Shown: positions 11,941-22,655 of the stretch, piece after piece
How positions within the stretch are numbered: the stretch's first letter is position 1
Layout: every line of letters starts with the position of its first letter
NCBI GenBank assembly: GCA_961205875.1
Contig: OY540810.1
Coordinates: 20,646,001-20,710,000 of the forward strand
DNA: 64,000 nt
Source of the DNA: Sialis fuliginosa
Lineage: Eukaryota > Arthropoda > Insecta > Megaloptera > Sialidae
Direction of reading: 5' to 3'
Position numbers and translations under genes: made by a program
The notes under the pieces: generated by a model
The model's database searches: none
What the model saw: only the letters and a program-made list of their open reading frames with translations
What the model was told of the DNA's origin: nothing

Positions 11941-12300
11941 AATAATACATTTTAAAATTGAATTTATCAATAACAATATATATTAAATTGTGTCACGAGC
12001 GTGACTGATCAGACGAATGTAAAAAATGCAATACGTAACCGTGAGTGAGTAGTGAGCAGGCATTACAAATTGGATGTTATTTAAAATATTGATATACATA
12101 TACAGAATAATTTAAATAATAACGTAACAAATAAAAATACAATGTATACGATTATTTTTCAAAGAAAACATTATTGATTGGTGATTTAAATAAACAGTAG
12201 TTACAGGAATGTGCCAGGTGTGGTGTATTTATAAATATAAAAAAGACAAGAAGGTAACTCGGTGGTGTGGTATTACATATAAGTGTGATTGTGTACACAG
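11941..12300. other. intergenic DNA before the CpG-dense block
   Basis: AT-rich sequence with a CACGAGCGTGACTGATCAG patch near 11995-12013. No gene is recognised. Confidence 0.4.
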
Positions 12301-12305
12301 TGCGT

Positions 12306-12329
12306 ATGTGTGTGTGTGTGTGTGTGTTG
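12306..12329. repeat. (TG)n microsatellite
   Basis: An uninterrupted TG dinucleotide run of about eleven units, immediately upstream of the CpG-dense block. Confidence 0.9.
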
Positions 12330-12344
12330 GCAATGTTGGCATCA

Positions 12345-12445
12345 CTGACCGACGGGTTATAGTTCGTTTCGCCGCCTTCAGATGGCAGCGGCGCGCTCCC
12401 GCGTGTCTCGCAGTCGTTAGCGATCTCAGCGGGCGGCGGAATAAA
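12345..12445. promoter_or_regulatory. CpG-dense island, candidate promoter or first exon
   Basis: I count 16 CpG dinucleotides in roughly 95 bp (GTTTCGCCGCC, GCGGCGCGCTCCCGCG, GCGGGCGGCGG), in a window where CpG is otherwise sparse. Frames are open on both strands (79 and 120 codons), but they disagree and mainly reflect GC content. A 40-codon ORF with a good start context follows at 12458. A CTCF-like core lies inside. Regulatory or 5' exon function is inferred. Confidence 0.4.
12375..12388 (+). promoter_or_regulatory. CTCF-like core motif
   Basis: CCTTCAGATGGCAG matches 12 of the 14 positions of the general CTCF consensus (CCASYAGRKGGCRS), including the invariant AG..GGC core. It sits inside the CpG-dense block, where such sites are often found. 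A chance match cannot be excluded. Confidence 0.3.
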
Positions 12446-12457
12446 TAACAAATATGA

Positions 12458-12580
12458 ATGGCTCGCATTATATCTTCTGTTTCTTACGGCGGTTATCTCG
12501 TCTATGCATTTCATTCTGTTTATAATTGTACCTGTTTCGATTCGAAACCGTTTTCACGGTATGCGACCAACCGATTATAA
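12458..12580 (+). CDS. 40-residue ORF downstream of CpG island, unrecognised
   Basis: ATG in the context TATGAATGGC opens a frame beginning MARIISSVSYGGYLVYAF and closing at TAA. Codon choice is mixed and the peptide contains a Cys pair (NCTCF). It could be a first coding exon if a splice donor is used before the stop, a small upstream ORF, or chance. A perfect palindrome, GTTTCGATTCGAAAC (12533-12547), lies inside it. I do not recognise a family. Confidence 0.15.
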   Translation: MARIISSVSYGGYLVYAFHSVYNCTCFDSKPFSRYATNRL

Positions 12581-12702
12581 ATTCATGGCAAATTATTTTT
12601 TCGGTTTGGGTTTTTTATTAGACGCAGCACATGAGTAATATTTGTTCGAATGAAATAAATTTGTAGTGAATATTGAATACATCACATATAAGCTCGTTAT
12701 AT

Positions 12703-12745
12703 CAGTGGTTTTTAAAGTGTGGAGGTGACCCTCGGGGGTATAATG
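12703..12745 (+). repeat. solo hAT-type terminal sequence
   Basis: CAGTGGTTTTTAAAGTGTGG, followed by a G-rich tract, resembles the CAGTGGTTCTCAAACTGTGG class of hAT ends. No partner end was found downstream, so it is a truncated copy. Confidence 0.4.
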
Positions 12746-15162
12746 GTATCGTAAATAAGTGTTTTGAAATTAATTTAGATATGAACTTTACGAATATCTT
12801 TTGTTTTATTTTTTGGTAGTAACGAAGCTAATTAGTTTTACTTATCGTGTATTATACTTATAATACATCTTAAATTTGACTAGTGATACAAAACGAATTA
12901 TTTAACATCAATTAGATTTATAATTTTAAAATTCATTTTTTTTTAACTACATTGAAAACAATTTTATTTTATAAATATCAACTTTAATTTAATAAATATA
13001 AAATTGTAAGTAGAAGACGAAAAACCGTGAAAGGTTATTTTATATATAACGTAAACCAAGCGGAGCTTGGTCAATTTTTCTTCACTAACAAAAAAATTAT
13101 AGGTACACTTCTGACAGGTTTTATGTAATAACTTAATATATGCAAAACAATTTGTCATTCCATAACGAAAATAGAAACAAATAAAAAACCCTCAACATTT
13201 TTTTTTATTCGATTTGCATCTGAATACTCGAATTAAAAGTATAACAAACCATTAAAAATAACGTTTGTGATTAAATAAAAATTAAAAAATTAAATTAAAA
13301 TTAAACGAAATGATACCTAAATTGTTCTATTTTTCTTAAAAAAGTTCGTTACAATTATTAAATAATATCTGCCATCTATTCATTAAAACAAACAAGTATA
13401 AACATTTTTATAATCATCAAAATTATTTATATTATATTATTCTTCACTGTAAAATAAATAAAAATCTTCACAGTGTATTCTAAAGTGGTACGATTAAATT
13501 TTCTAATGAGAATATTCGATTCAGACATTACCTATTAAATCATAATCGATTTATTTCCTTGTTTGTAGGTGTAGTTATTATTATAAAGCGTCCGCGATAT
13601 TTGATATAATATTATTGTATCATACTTTATTGATTTACTTAAAAAATATAGCTCGTGTTATTGAAATAAGTTGTACAAAAATCGAATTAGAGAGGCATAT
13701 TTATTTTTATGGTCTTATATTTTATTACTATTGCTAATATGCAAAATATAAAGAGTTAAATTATTTTTTTTTAATGTTTACAGTGGTCTTTTGTGATATA
13801 ACAATTAAATATCTTGTATCAACGAAAATAAATATATAAAATTACATCAATTTTTTGACTGATTTGCAATAAAACTATTATTTCAATCACAAAATATTAA
13901 GACTAGTTTTCATGTTTAATATTTATCATACTATACAAAGTACGTAAATGAATTAATATATACGTACTTGTATAATAATATACTAAAATTATTATAAAAA
14001 AAGACTGGACACAGTTAGCTATCTATTGTTATTTATTAATAACTTTACGATTATTAGTTCCGGAGATTTAGGCTTTCAAAGTGTTATATATTTTTGTTGT
14101 ATTTGTGCTCCAGCGATAATAGAGGTTACCTTCTAGTACCGCTGGGGAAGACGTAATTTTACGTAAAAAATATATATATCATGTGTACCTATCATTTAAT
14201 TAAAACAGAACGTATGTTCTCATAAAATAAAATTTGTTTCCAAAAACATTTTGTTATACCATTTTTTTTTAAATACGACATATTAATGTAAAAATTACCT
14301 TCATTTTCCGCAACTGACAGAAAATTCACAAAACTAATAAAATATAAACTGTAGAAATGTATATGTTTTACATAATATAGGTATCATTACTTTTGGATTT
14401 CATAAGATACACTTGTATATTTAAATGAAAACACATAAATATTAGTCATTTCTTAAATTTACTAATTCATAATAAATATAAATAACATTTTAGATACTAT
14501 AATTCAAAATTATAATTTATTCAAAATATTTGACAGTTTTCATATTTAAGTAAATATATGTGCATATTTATATGATTATTATTATAGTGCCGATTTCATA
14601 TATAAATTAATTTTTAGATATCTATTAATTTTAAAAGTTAAATGTTTATTATTCTTGTATAAGGGCCAATTGCAGGTACATATTATATGTATATTAATTA
14701 ATAATATAATTAAGATCTACATAACGTTCTTGTTTGTTATAATTTTTAGGACGCCAAGCAGAAATAATGCGATGGAGATTTGAAAAATTTATATAAGGTG
14801 GTTTATTCAAGGATTCTTACATCATAAATATTCAAAACAAGAATCCATTTTGAGTTTATAATTCTTCCGACACCACCTGCTTTTGTTGCAAACTATGACT
14901 ATACTTTAATTAATATTTGCATATCATGGAATATATAACAACTAATTAACCCCTCATTTAAATACACTTCTTGCATATTGAAACCAGTGGCAGCCTCAGA
15001 TAAAAAAATTATCACCAGACAAAATTCTTATAAAATCGGAACACAATCTTTCAAATTTTCAAGAAAATATATGTAATATAGTGAGTAAAGTTAAATTAGA
15101 AATAATTTAGAACTGAATAAAACAAAAACTTTGATAATGAAAACCACTTAACCTGTCTTACG
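12746..15162. other. AT-rich intergenic DNA
   Basis: No gene. Small stems exist (CCAAGCGGAGCTTGG at 13055-13069; AGGATTCTT / AAGAATCC near 14810-14850) together with long A/T runs. A less simple block at 14090-14160 (GCTGGGGAAGACGTAATTTTACGT) is unassigned. Confidence 0.5.
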
Positions 15163-15360
15163 CCCGGTATTCACAAGTTTAACTAAATGCTCCTTTAATT
15201 ATTTGTCGTAATATCAACAAAACCAATAATGTTTATAATGCATATAATGTACATTTTTCATTGAGAGCCTAAATATTGATTCAAATCACATCTATAATAC
15301 ATTATCTACTTTAAAGTAGCATTTAGCTCAAAGAAGCTTTAATTTGGTTGATAATACCGG
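15163..15360. mobile_element. 198-bp MITE with CCGGTATT ends
   Basis: The left end CCCGGTATTCACAAG...ACTAAATGCTCCTTTAA pairs with the right end TTTAAAGTAGCATTTAGCTC...AATACCGG. The interior is AT-rich. No clear target duplication is visible. Confidence 0.55.
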
Positions 15361-16705
15361 ATATTAATTAAGTAATACTAAAAGTACTTAAACAACGATA
15401 ATTTGAAAAAAAAATATAGCCTAAATAGATATAATAGCAATTTCAACCAGATTTTGTAAAAAATTTTATGTTCAAAACTGGGAACCGGTATTTCCCCCAG
15501 TTTTTTTTTTTTGAAGTAAAATTCAAATTTAAACTTAAGTAAGTACTACTTTATACATTTTTATTTTTTAAGTTAATCAAATTAAAAATAATAACAATAA
15601 TAAAAATTAATGCAGTAAAATGATAATAATATATATTTTTTTATAAAAAATACTATAACACACACAATGGGGGTTGTTTTTGGCTATTTTCTTATTGATG
15701 TTTATTAAAATTATTAATTATTTCAAGTTCTTATTAGTTACATAATATACGTATTGATATACTTATTATAAATACCAGTATCTTAATACTGGAGAAAAAT
15801 GTCTGTGATCTCGGTATTGTATTCACTCAATTGTATTTTTCAACTTAAAATCGAATATTCTTGAAAATGTTTATTTTTTAAATAAAATCAAATATTGTAC
15901 AAAATTTATGCCGCGGAAATTTCTCGAGAAGATAAACTGCCCCTATATATCTATTTTTTTTCAGAAAACATTATTAACCATTCAATTATTTACTTATTCA
16001 CTTTCTCTTTATATCTCTTTGGCTGTAGCGCCACTGACTAAAACCCGATAACATTATAATAATTTAAAATTCATTTTTTACCCAGGCAAATCCTAATAAA
16101 CTCTAGAAACGCAGGCTATAATTGCTTGTAAATATATGGTAATAATAACACTTATTTCTTATTCCTTATGTTTCTTTTATATAAAGTCATAATTCAGAGC
16201 TATAGAATTTTAAATTATGTGTTTGTATATTATAATAATGTATCTTAATACGTCGTTCCAGAAGATTGGCTTTCCTATATGAATATTCTGATTGAAATTA
16301 TTTATTAGTGCAATTATATTATTATAAATAATAACTTTTTCGAAAGGCAGTTGCTTCTATTGACTATATATTTTGCTAAAAATAAACAAATATATGTATA
16401 TTTATGCTTATTACTTTGTTCCTGTTTAATAATATAGAACCGATCGCTGTAATAAATAATCTAACGTGTGTTATATAATATTATATGATATATGTATTTT
16501 TGTTTAACCTCAATTTGGTAAGGTAGGTGTTCTGAGCGATGTTATTTTTTATATGCTGTAGGTAATGCTTTTTATATTATACATATAAATATTTTTTATC
16601 CAACAGTAACCTCGGGAGGAAATTTCTATATTGATTGTTATTATTCAGTAATAATTTACAAATGCACATTTGAATTATCCATATTATGGTAAATACGTTA
16701 GAGAT
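15361..16705. other. AT-rich intergenic DNA
   Basis: Nothing recognised. Long poly-A/T tracts, with short less simple patches at 15480-15500 (GGGAACCGGTATTTCCCCC) and 15905-15945. Confidence 0.5.
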
Positions 16706-17070
16706 AGAGATGCACGCCGAGACAATATTATTGGTTTAAAAACGGACGAGACGAAACCGAGATGATACCACTTGAATTTCAACGAGACGAAATCAAGTCT
16801 TGCGAAGAGGTACGATTATAAAGGATTATCAGGAATTAGTAAAAAAATAATTTTTAATGTTTATCTTTAGATCAATATTAAAGGAAAACATACCAGAGTC
16901 TTTATATTATGCTTTAATTTTTATTTTATTAATATTATATAGGTAATAAGTGGAAAAACATATTTTAGCAAAAAATGCACATATCTCAGCATGCACGAGT
17001 ATAAGAGAAGATACCGATACGAGATGATTAAAATTTTTACGAGATCGAGACGAGACTGTTAGTTGTATTA
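16706..17070. mobile_element. GAGACGAGA-rich element, copy 1
   Basis: It starts TAGAGATGCACGC and carries repeated GAGACGAAA/GAGATGA/CGAGACGAGAC words. The ends TAGGGATGCAC/TAGGGCTGTACAC of the copies at 42565-42762 and 47119-48315 are the same type. The right end here is not clear. Confidence 0.45.
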
Positions 17071-18496
17071 ATGAATAGACATTGGCGGACTAAGGAAGGT
17101 TGCAGCCTGGGGCGGAATGTTAGTTATAGGCTCCCCCCCCCACGATACCCCGGTGGCACGTCATATATATTTTAATGAAAATTTGTTTAGCAAAATTAAT
17201 AAGCAAATAATGGCCATATAATAACCGTATACACTTATTTTTAGAATTGTAAAATACTCATAAGTACCTGTAACGGGCGTTAAAAATTTCGGAAGGCTAT
17301 TTAAAAATCTGCAATATCTCTTAATTCCATTTGTGTGTTTTTTTTTGTAGATTGTGACTTTATTAATATAAGCAGATATAAACATAAAAATGAAGCTAGA
17401 TTGTATGTTTATCTATTTTTAATGATTTTTGATAAGTGTAACGGGCGTTACACACACTGATAAAGATAATTTTTACTTCATTGTTGGGGGTTGTTAGTGA
17501 TTTTAAAATAATAGGTAATAATGAAAAAGGTGTTATTTCTTATTGTTTCTTACCATTTAGGCGTCAATTTATCAAAACGTGAACTTTTATGAAAACAAAA
17601 TTCAAATAAAAAAGTCAGTAAAAGTAGCGGTTAGTCTGGACTCACCCCATAAGTACTTTATTATTTATTTCATGTATATATAAAAAAGTAAAGTCTTTAC
17701 ATACAATATTTCAAAGCCTGATAAAGTTCTGCTTGCCGCACAGTCCCCCTCCTCTAGTCTGCTACTGTGTATATAAATTTCATTTTAGTACGACACCTAC
17801 TTTTTCATTTAATTCAAATTCTCAATGACAAAAACATCAAAAGCTAAATTAAGCAATAAATAATAATATAGCTTTCACAAAGCAAATATCTATAAGAAAA
17901 GTTCACATAATACGTATAAAAACAATTTATATTGTATTTATTTATAATTTTTCATAACTACAACACAAACTTTACAAATGATATGCTGTTGTTCACCTCA
18001 GGGTTATTATTAAATCACGATCTCACCTGTTTAAATACAGAATATGTTATATCTACAATGTCTGGTCATGTAAACGCATGGTTGGAGGCGAAAACTGTTA
18101 AACGTTATCCTTTCACTGAACACCTTGATTAAATTTTGAAAGCGGTGATTATGTTCATTAGTTTTTAATATTTCGTATTGTAATGACGGTTGAGTTTTAT
18201 GATTAATTTATCAATAGTTATTACAACACAATATTTAGATTAAATGGCCTTACATAAAACATATTATACCATGTATGTATAAAGAAAAGTTTATGTAGCT
18301 ATTTATCTACATACCTAACCTATGTTCGCTTCTAGCAAGAGAACCACTGGACCGATTTGGTTGGAGTTTAAAAAAAATAATAGCTAGTACATATTTTCTC
18401 GAAAACTTTTAGAACTATGGACCATTTAGATACGTCTCCGAGTCACTAACCTATTATATTATAGATATAATAAAATATTTAAAGTAAATTACCATA
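17071..18496. other. AT-rich intergenic DNA with minor repeats
   Basis: Contains C10 and C/G-run text near 17090-17160, two copies of the near-palindrome TGTAACGGGCGTTA (17269 and 17437) and a degenerate tail-like repeat at 18300-18440 (GAGAACCACTGGACCGATTT). The 66- and 74-codon frames are AT-rich and unsupported. Confidence 0.45.
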
Positions 18497-19090
18497 CACT
18501 GTTAGAAATTTCCATTGTAATTTTACACAACATGTTGTGGAAGCTAATATGCATAACATTTAGTCAAAATTCAAATCGAGTATTGTAATTTTACAAAACT
18601 TTTATCTTTGCATTTGTTTTAGAATATTACAAAGTAACATAGTAATATTACCAAACATTTTTTGCATTAGTTTACTAATTTTACATTACAAGTAGTGTGA
18701 TTTTACAATACAATTCATATTTAATAAGTTCTGTAATATAAGAAAAAAGTATTGTAATTTTACAAAACACATAAGGTTCCATTAGTTTAATAATTTTGTA
18801 AAACGGTTTTGTAATTTCACAATTAATTTCAGATCAGTTTAGTTTGTAAAATTACAATACTTTTTTTATATTAAAGAACTTATTAAATATGAATTGTATT
18901 GTAAAATCACAATACTTGTAATGTAAAATTAGTAAACTAATGCAACAAAATTTTTGGTAATATTACTATAATTACTTTGTAATATTCTAAAACAAATGTA
19001 AAAATAAAAGTTTTGTAAAATTACTAAATGTTATACATATTAGCTTCCACAACATGTTTTATAAAATTACAATGGAAATTTCAAACCAGT
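18497..19090. mobile_element. 594-bp palindromic element packed with TTGTAAAATTACAA motifs, copy 1
   Basis: The ends CACTGTTAGAAATTTCC and GGAAATTTCAAACCAGT are inverted and TA-flanked. Inner arms pair throughout: AACATGTTGTGGAAGCTAATA (left) with its complement near 19035, and ACAATACAATTCATATTTAA with its complement near 18885. Almost every 25-45 bases the sequence returns to a TTGTAATTTTAC-like word or its complement. No transposase is present. Confidence 0.7.
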
Positions 19091-19343
19091 ATGATTCAAT
19101 AACTGTAAAAAATATAGATAAATCAGTAAAATTCAAAATTTAAAGAACAAAAACGGTCGTTGATTTTGTATAGAATATTATACATATATTTTATATATTA
19201 TACATATATTGATACATATATTAACATTTGCAATGTTTTGAAGGATGCATGTGCAATATGACATGTAGGTCATATTATCAGAGTGCATGATACAAAAACA
19301 CGAAAGAGATGTAAACATTGTAAAAATCAAATAATTTTTAAGA

Positions 19344-19576
19344 CCAAAAAATGTAATATACACCTGCATCCTGAATATTTTGAAAATTTACACACTAAAT
19401 AAATAATAAATGTAATATAAATAAATTATTAATTATAATTAAATCATAAGTCTTGGTGTTTACATTAATTTTTACATTTTTAGTTTCATTTATTTATACT
19501 ATCAAAATAGTCAACGCAACATTAAAAATTGAGGAACTTGGGTCCCCCAAAAAATGTAATATACACCTGCATCCTG
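19344..19576. repeat. 30-bp direct repeat, 203 bp apart
   Basis: Two identical 30-base blocks at 19344-19373 and 19547-19576 share ATGTAATATACACCTGCATC and the bases around it. The upper copy is joined to the last exon of the CIDE-N-like pseudogene. The lower copy begins a separate 63-codon minus-strand frame (19178-19369). The 173 bases between are AT-rich. Template switching or a small duplication is a possible origin. Confidence 0.7.
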
Positions 19577-19603
19577 TCTAAATCCTTTATATGGAGTGTT
19601 GGC

Positions 19604-19705
19604 GTACTTAATTGGCTAGATTGGTTAATTGATGTACTTGGTTGAACAACAAACGTACTTAGTTGGCTAGGCTGGTTAGTTAATTAACTTGGTTGAACAG
19701 CTAAA
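19604..19705 (-). repeat. 51-bp tandem repeat (two units), 17-residue coding repeat
   Basis: Units 19604-19654 and 19655-19705 both start GTACTTA and contain TTGGCTAG..TGGTTA and ACTTGGTTGAACA. On the minus strand each encodes a VQPS...NQ.SQLST unit, 17 residues long, so the period preserves the frame. The upstream unit carries the stop codon. Confidence 0.65.
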
Positions 19706-19933
19706 ACACTTTCTGCAATCAATACAATTAACAATTCTATAAAAATAATGAAATACAATTTTTTTGTGATAATGTGAAAATAGTCGAGTATCAGTTAGTA
19801 GATTAAATTTTAGATTAAACAATAGTAATAACGAAATCAAAGATTATTTGTATAACAATTATATGTCACAACTTTTAAATATTGATTGCCAATGGTTATC
19901 CGAAATTTGTAGAATAATGATGAAAACTTTTAC

Positions 19934-20087
19934 CTGTTAATCCAGTACTAGTACTTTGTGTAGAAACATGACTGGTCCATGGAATTCCATCTGGGACCAT
20001 TGTTAACAACAAATGATTTTTACTGTTTTCAGCTAAATCTGTTAATATATCGTCATCATCAATTTCACAGTAATCCTCTGTAAATAT
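19934..20087 (-). pseudogene. exon 3 of the CIDE-N-like remnant
   Basis: This is the best supported exon: 154 bp, fully open in one frame, preceded by a T-rich tract ending TTAACAG and followed by CAG/GTAAAAG. It encodes the acidic DDDD turn, the Leu-rich strand LLLTMV and a PDGIPW segment, followed by a Ser/Thr-rich linker. Its base composition is visibly less AT-biased than the introns on both sides. Confidence 0.55.
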
Positions 20088-20617
20088 CTGTTAAAAAAAA
20101 TCTATTATTAAAAAAAGTAGACAACGCAATAATTATGAATAAAAAAAAATCTAAATACCTTGTCATTTTCTTCTGTCAATACCTACTAGTTTTAATTTTG
20201 CAGCACGAAGCAGCTCATCCATTGTAGTGGCTTTTACCAATTTCTTTTCTGACAATTAGTGCATCAATGAATCTTATTCATAAAAGCACATGGGTATTTA
20301 CATTGATTCTTTTTTTGTTTCAATATTTTTAATTATCGAAATACATATTTACTTTAAAGAATTTAGGAATCAATTAAACAATATGATTAAACAATGCGAT
20401 ATACATATGACTGATTGTGAGAAGAAAGATTTAACCTTATCATCAACTTACCTCTATTAACAACACTTCCTTTCTATACTTTTTATTTTTAATTAACACA
20501 AGTTTTTTTATTACTAGATGTTGCGTTAAGCCGGTCACAACACGGCCAAACTAAACTTAAACTGACGATGAGTCGAATGGATATTTACTGAAAATTAATA
20601 ACAAAGTAGGACTTGTG

Positions 20618-20851
20618 TAGTTCACGAACGACCTATTTCAAAAGAGCGGCTCCCACTCGTTTCTAAAAATGAGATTGTACGATTTTTATATTTAATAAGT
20701 TACGTTTACAATACATTACATTTATTTTACTAAAGGTATATTATATTGATTTCTTTTTTGGTATTGTATATAAATAATAGTATTGTATATAAAAGTATCG
20801 GGAACTATTGAACTAAAAGAGTCGGAGCCGCTCTTTTGAAGAGGTGAACTA
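20618..20851. mobile_element. 234-bp MITE, TA-flanked, with GTTCAC ends
   Basis: The left end TAGTTCACGAACGACC...TTCAAAAGAGCGGCTC pairs with the right end GAGCCGCTCTTTTGAA...GAGGTGAACTA. TA flanks both termini. The arms hold an unusual GAGCGGCTCC segment, and the centre is AT-rich. Confidence 0.65.
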
Positions 20852-21336
20852 TGCACAATAAGTCTACACTTTAGAGCGATGCAGGCGGTGAGGGGAATGT
20901 GCCGTTTTGTTATAAACTTACATTTTCTGTCTCTTTCTTACTCACACTCACTTGTGAATATGTTATTATTGCCATAGTCACGGCGCACTGTTAATTATTG
21001 GCACATTTTATATTTGAAAACGCGGTTCCTAATCCTTCTGAAAATTTACAGATATCTTTATGAATTAATGAAGAATATAATAATATGCTTAAATTTTCAT
21101 TAAATTCTCTCTGTCACTTCACTTTAAAAAAATTATGAAACCATAAGAATGCATGTTAATTTGTTCATTTAATATCTCATAAATTATTCTCCTAATGATC
21201 TTGAAATTTTACCAAGATTATTTAAGTACAAATGTTTTTTTGTTTATAAAGTTTCATCAAAATCTCTCTATTATTATTCTATGGTGTCAAGTATCAACCT
21301 CCTTAAATTTATTTAACATACCTAATATTAACATTA
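20852..21336. other. intergenic DNA
   Basis: No gene. A slightly complex patch at 20880-21000 (GCAGGCGGTGAGGGGAATG, CATAGTCACGGCGCACTG) is unassigned; the rest is AT-rich. Confidence 0.45.
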
Positions 21337-21606
21337 GGGGGCATCCATTAATTACGTGAGATCAAATTGGGGAGGGGAAGGGTCCAGCAAAATCTCACCA
21401 AATCTCCTTTAAATGAAGGGGGGGGGGGGGCATTGAAAATCTCACGTCAACTTTTTGATTGAAAGAATATACATTATTATTACAGATAATAATAAAAAAA
21501 ATCTCATTTGAGGGGGGGGGTCCTACCACATCTCACCAAATCTCATCAAGGGAGAGGGTGGTCCAAATTCAAAGAAAAACACCTCACGTAATTAATGGAC
21601 GCCCCC
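21337..21606. mobile_element. 270-bp MITE with GGGGGCATCCATTAATTACG ends, copy 1
   Basis: The left end GGGGGCATCCATTAATTACG and the right end CGTAATTAATGGACGCCCCC are inverted repeats; TCTCACCAAATCTC recurs inside both arms. Flanking TTA / TTT suggests a 3-bp target of the PIF/Harbinger kind with one change. It contains a G12-13 run (around 21419-21431). The 65-codon frame here is element DNA. Confidence 0.7.
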
Positions 21607-21734
21607 TTTGTAAATATGAAATATTAATAATAAAACTTTTTATAAAAAAGGTTTAGTTTTTGATTAACAAAATAATAAAAAATCTTTTTTTATAATTATA
21701 AAAATTATCAATATAGATAAAAATTAAACAATAA

Positions 21735-22158
21735 TAAGTTCAGTAAAATTACAATTTGCGTAGGATAAATAAAAAATTTTGGTAACATTACAATGCACTA
21801 TGTAATTTGACAATCAAAATTGTAAAGATAATAAAAAGCTTTTTAAATTTTTAATGAGTTTATTGTAATATAAATTACAATATTTGTTTGTGATTTTACA
21901 TAAAATTATAGCGAATCAAATCACAAACAATGTTTGTGATTTGATTGTAAATTTACGAATGGTACTGTAAAATCACAATGTGTTTAAGGTTTATACATAA
22001 ATATTGTAAAATTACAACTCATCTTAGTAGGTTTACTCACATGTCTTGGAAAATTACTCAAATTGTATTATAATTTCGTATTACCATACACTGATTTGTA
22101 ATTTTACTCATTTTTGTTTTGTAATATAATTGTAATTTTACAAAACTTTTTAACAGTG
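21735..22158. mobile_element. TTGTAAAATTACAA-motif palindromic element, copy 2
   Basis: The right end TTTTTAACAGTG mirrors the left end of the copy at 18497 (CACTGTTAGAAA) and is followed by TA. The interior again repeats TTGTAATTTTAC, TTGTGATTTTAC and their complements. The left end is eroded. Confidence 0.55.
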
Positions 22159-22182
22159 TAGGTTAATGCAAATATTATATAT

Positions 22183-22655
22183 ACGTCCGTCTTTATAAAT
22201 TGAAAGGTATACGGACGTAGATTGAAAACCCAAAAACAGAAATGATGAGATTTTTGAAAAAAGCACATTTTTCAGACGCCCTTCCTATACCTAGACTGAA
22301 AAGTATATTAAAAAAAAATTTTTCCACTTATTCTATTGGGAGTGTCTTTAGATAGGTCTCCTACAATGCAACAAAAAATGTTATATGACCTTTTGATTTT
22401 AACCGTTCTGTCACGATATATTTTCTTTTTAATATCGTTATCAGATAATAATTTCTAAACAATCAATTCGAAAAATCTAAAAAAAATCTAGAATAAAACT
22501 TTTAATTAGTACTTTCATTAAAAATTATAACGAATACTGTAGCAAAAATACTTTATGAATTTTGAAATAACTATATTTTATAAATCGTAGTGAGAACGGC
22601 TACGGAAGTACGGAACCCTTTAAAGTACGTGCTCAACACGCCCTTGGCCGTTTTA
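22183..22655. repeat. decayed repeat fragment with GGAACCCTTT end
   Basis: It begins with a small hairpin (TACGTCCGT...ACGGACGTA, 22182-22217) and ends in CTACGGAAGTACGGAACCC, then AACACGCCCTTGGCCG. The GGAACCCT terminus is like the AAGGGTnCCGAAG family, but the body does not align well. Confidence 0.35.

Larger units (their letters stand above)
19577..20473 (-). pseudogene. CIDE-N (CAD) domain-like gene remnant, four exons
   Basis: Minus-strand exons at 20473-20452, 20248-20187, 20087-19934 and 19712-about 19577 join in compatible phases (1, 0, 1). Donors are GTAAGT, GTAGGT and GTAAAA; acceptors are TGTCAG, TTAACAG and TTGCAG. The conceptual product runs VVNREKKLVKATTMDELL, then RAAKLKL, then TEDYCEIDDDDILTDL, then NSKNHLLLTMVPDGIPW. 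This is the order expected of the ubiquitin-fold CIDE-N/CAD domain of the DFF nuclease family and relatives: helix with ELL..A, EDG-like acidic turn, DDD, then a Leu-rich strand. Exon 4 is a Gln/Ser/Thr repeat and has a TAA stop at 19684-19686, after which the same frame stays coding-like. No start codon is visible. I take it as a decayed gene or a fragment of a domesticated or transposon-borne protein. Confidence 0.5.

Noticed and set aside
12152-12514. 120-codon minus-strand ORF, longest in the window
   Set aside because: It spans a (CA)n microsatellite and a CpG-dense block; frames on the other strand are equally open, and no domain is visible.
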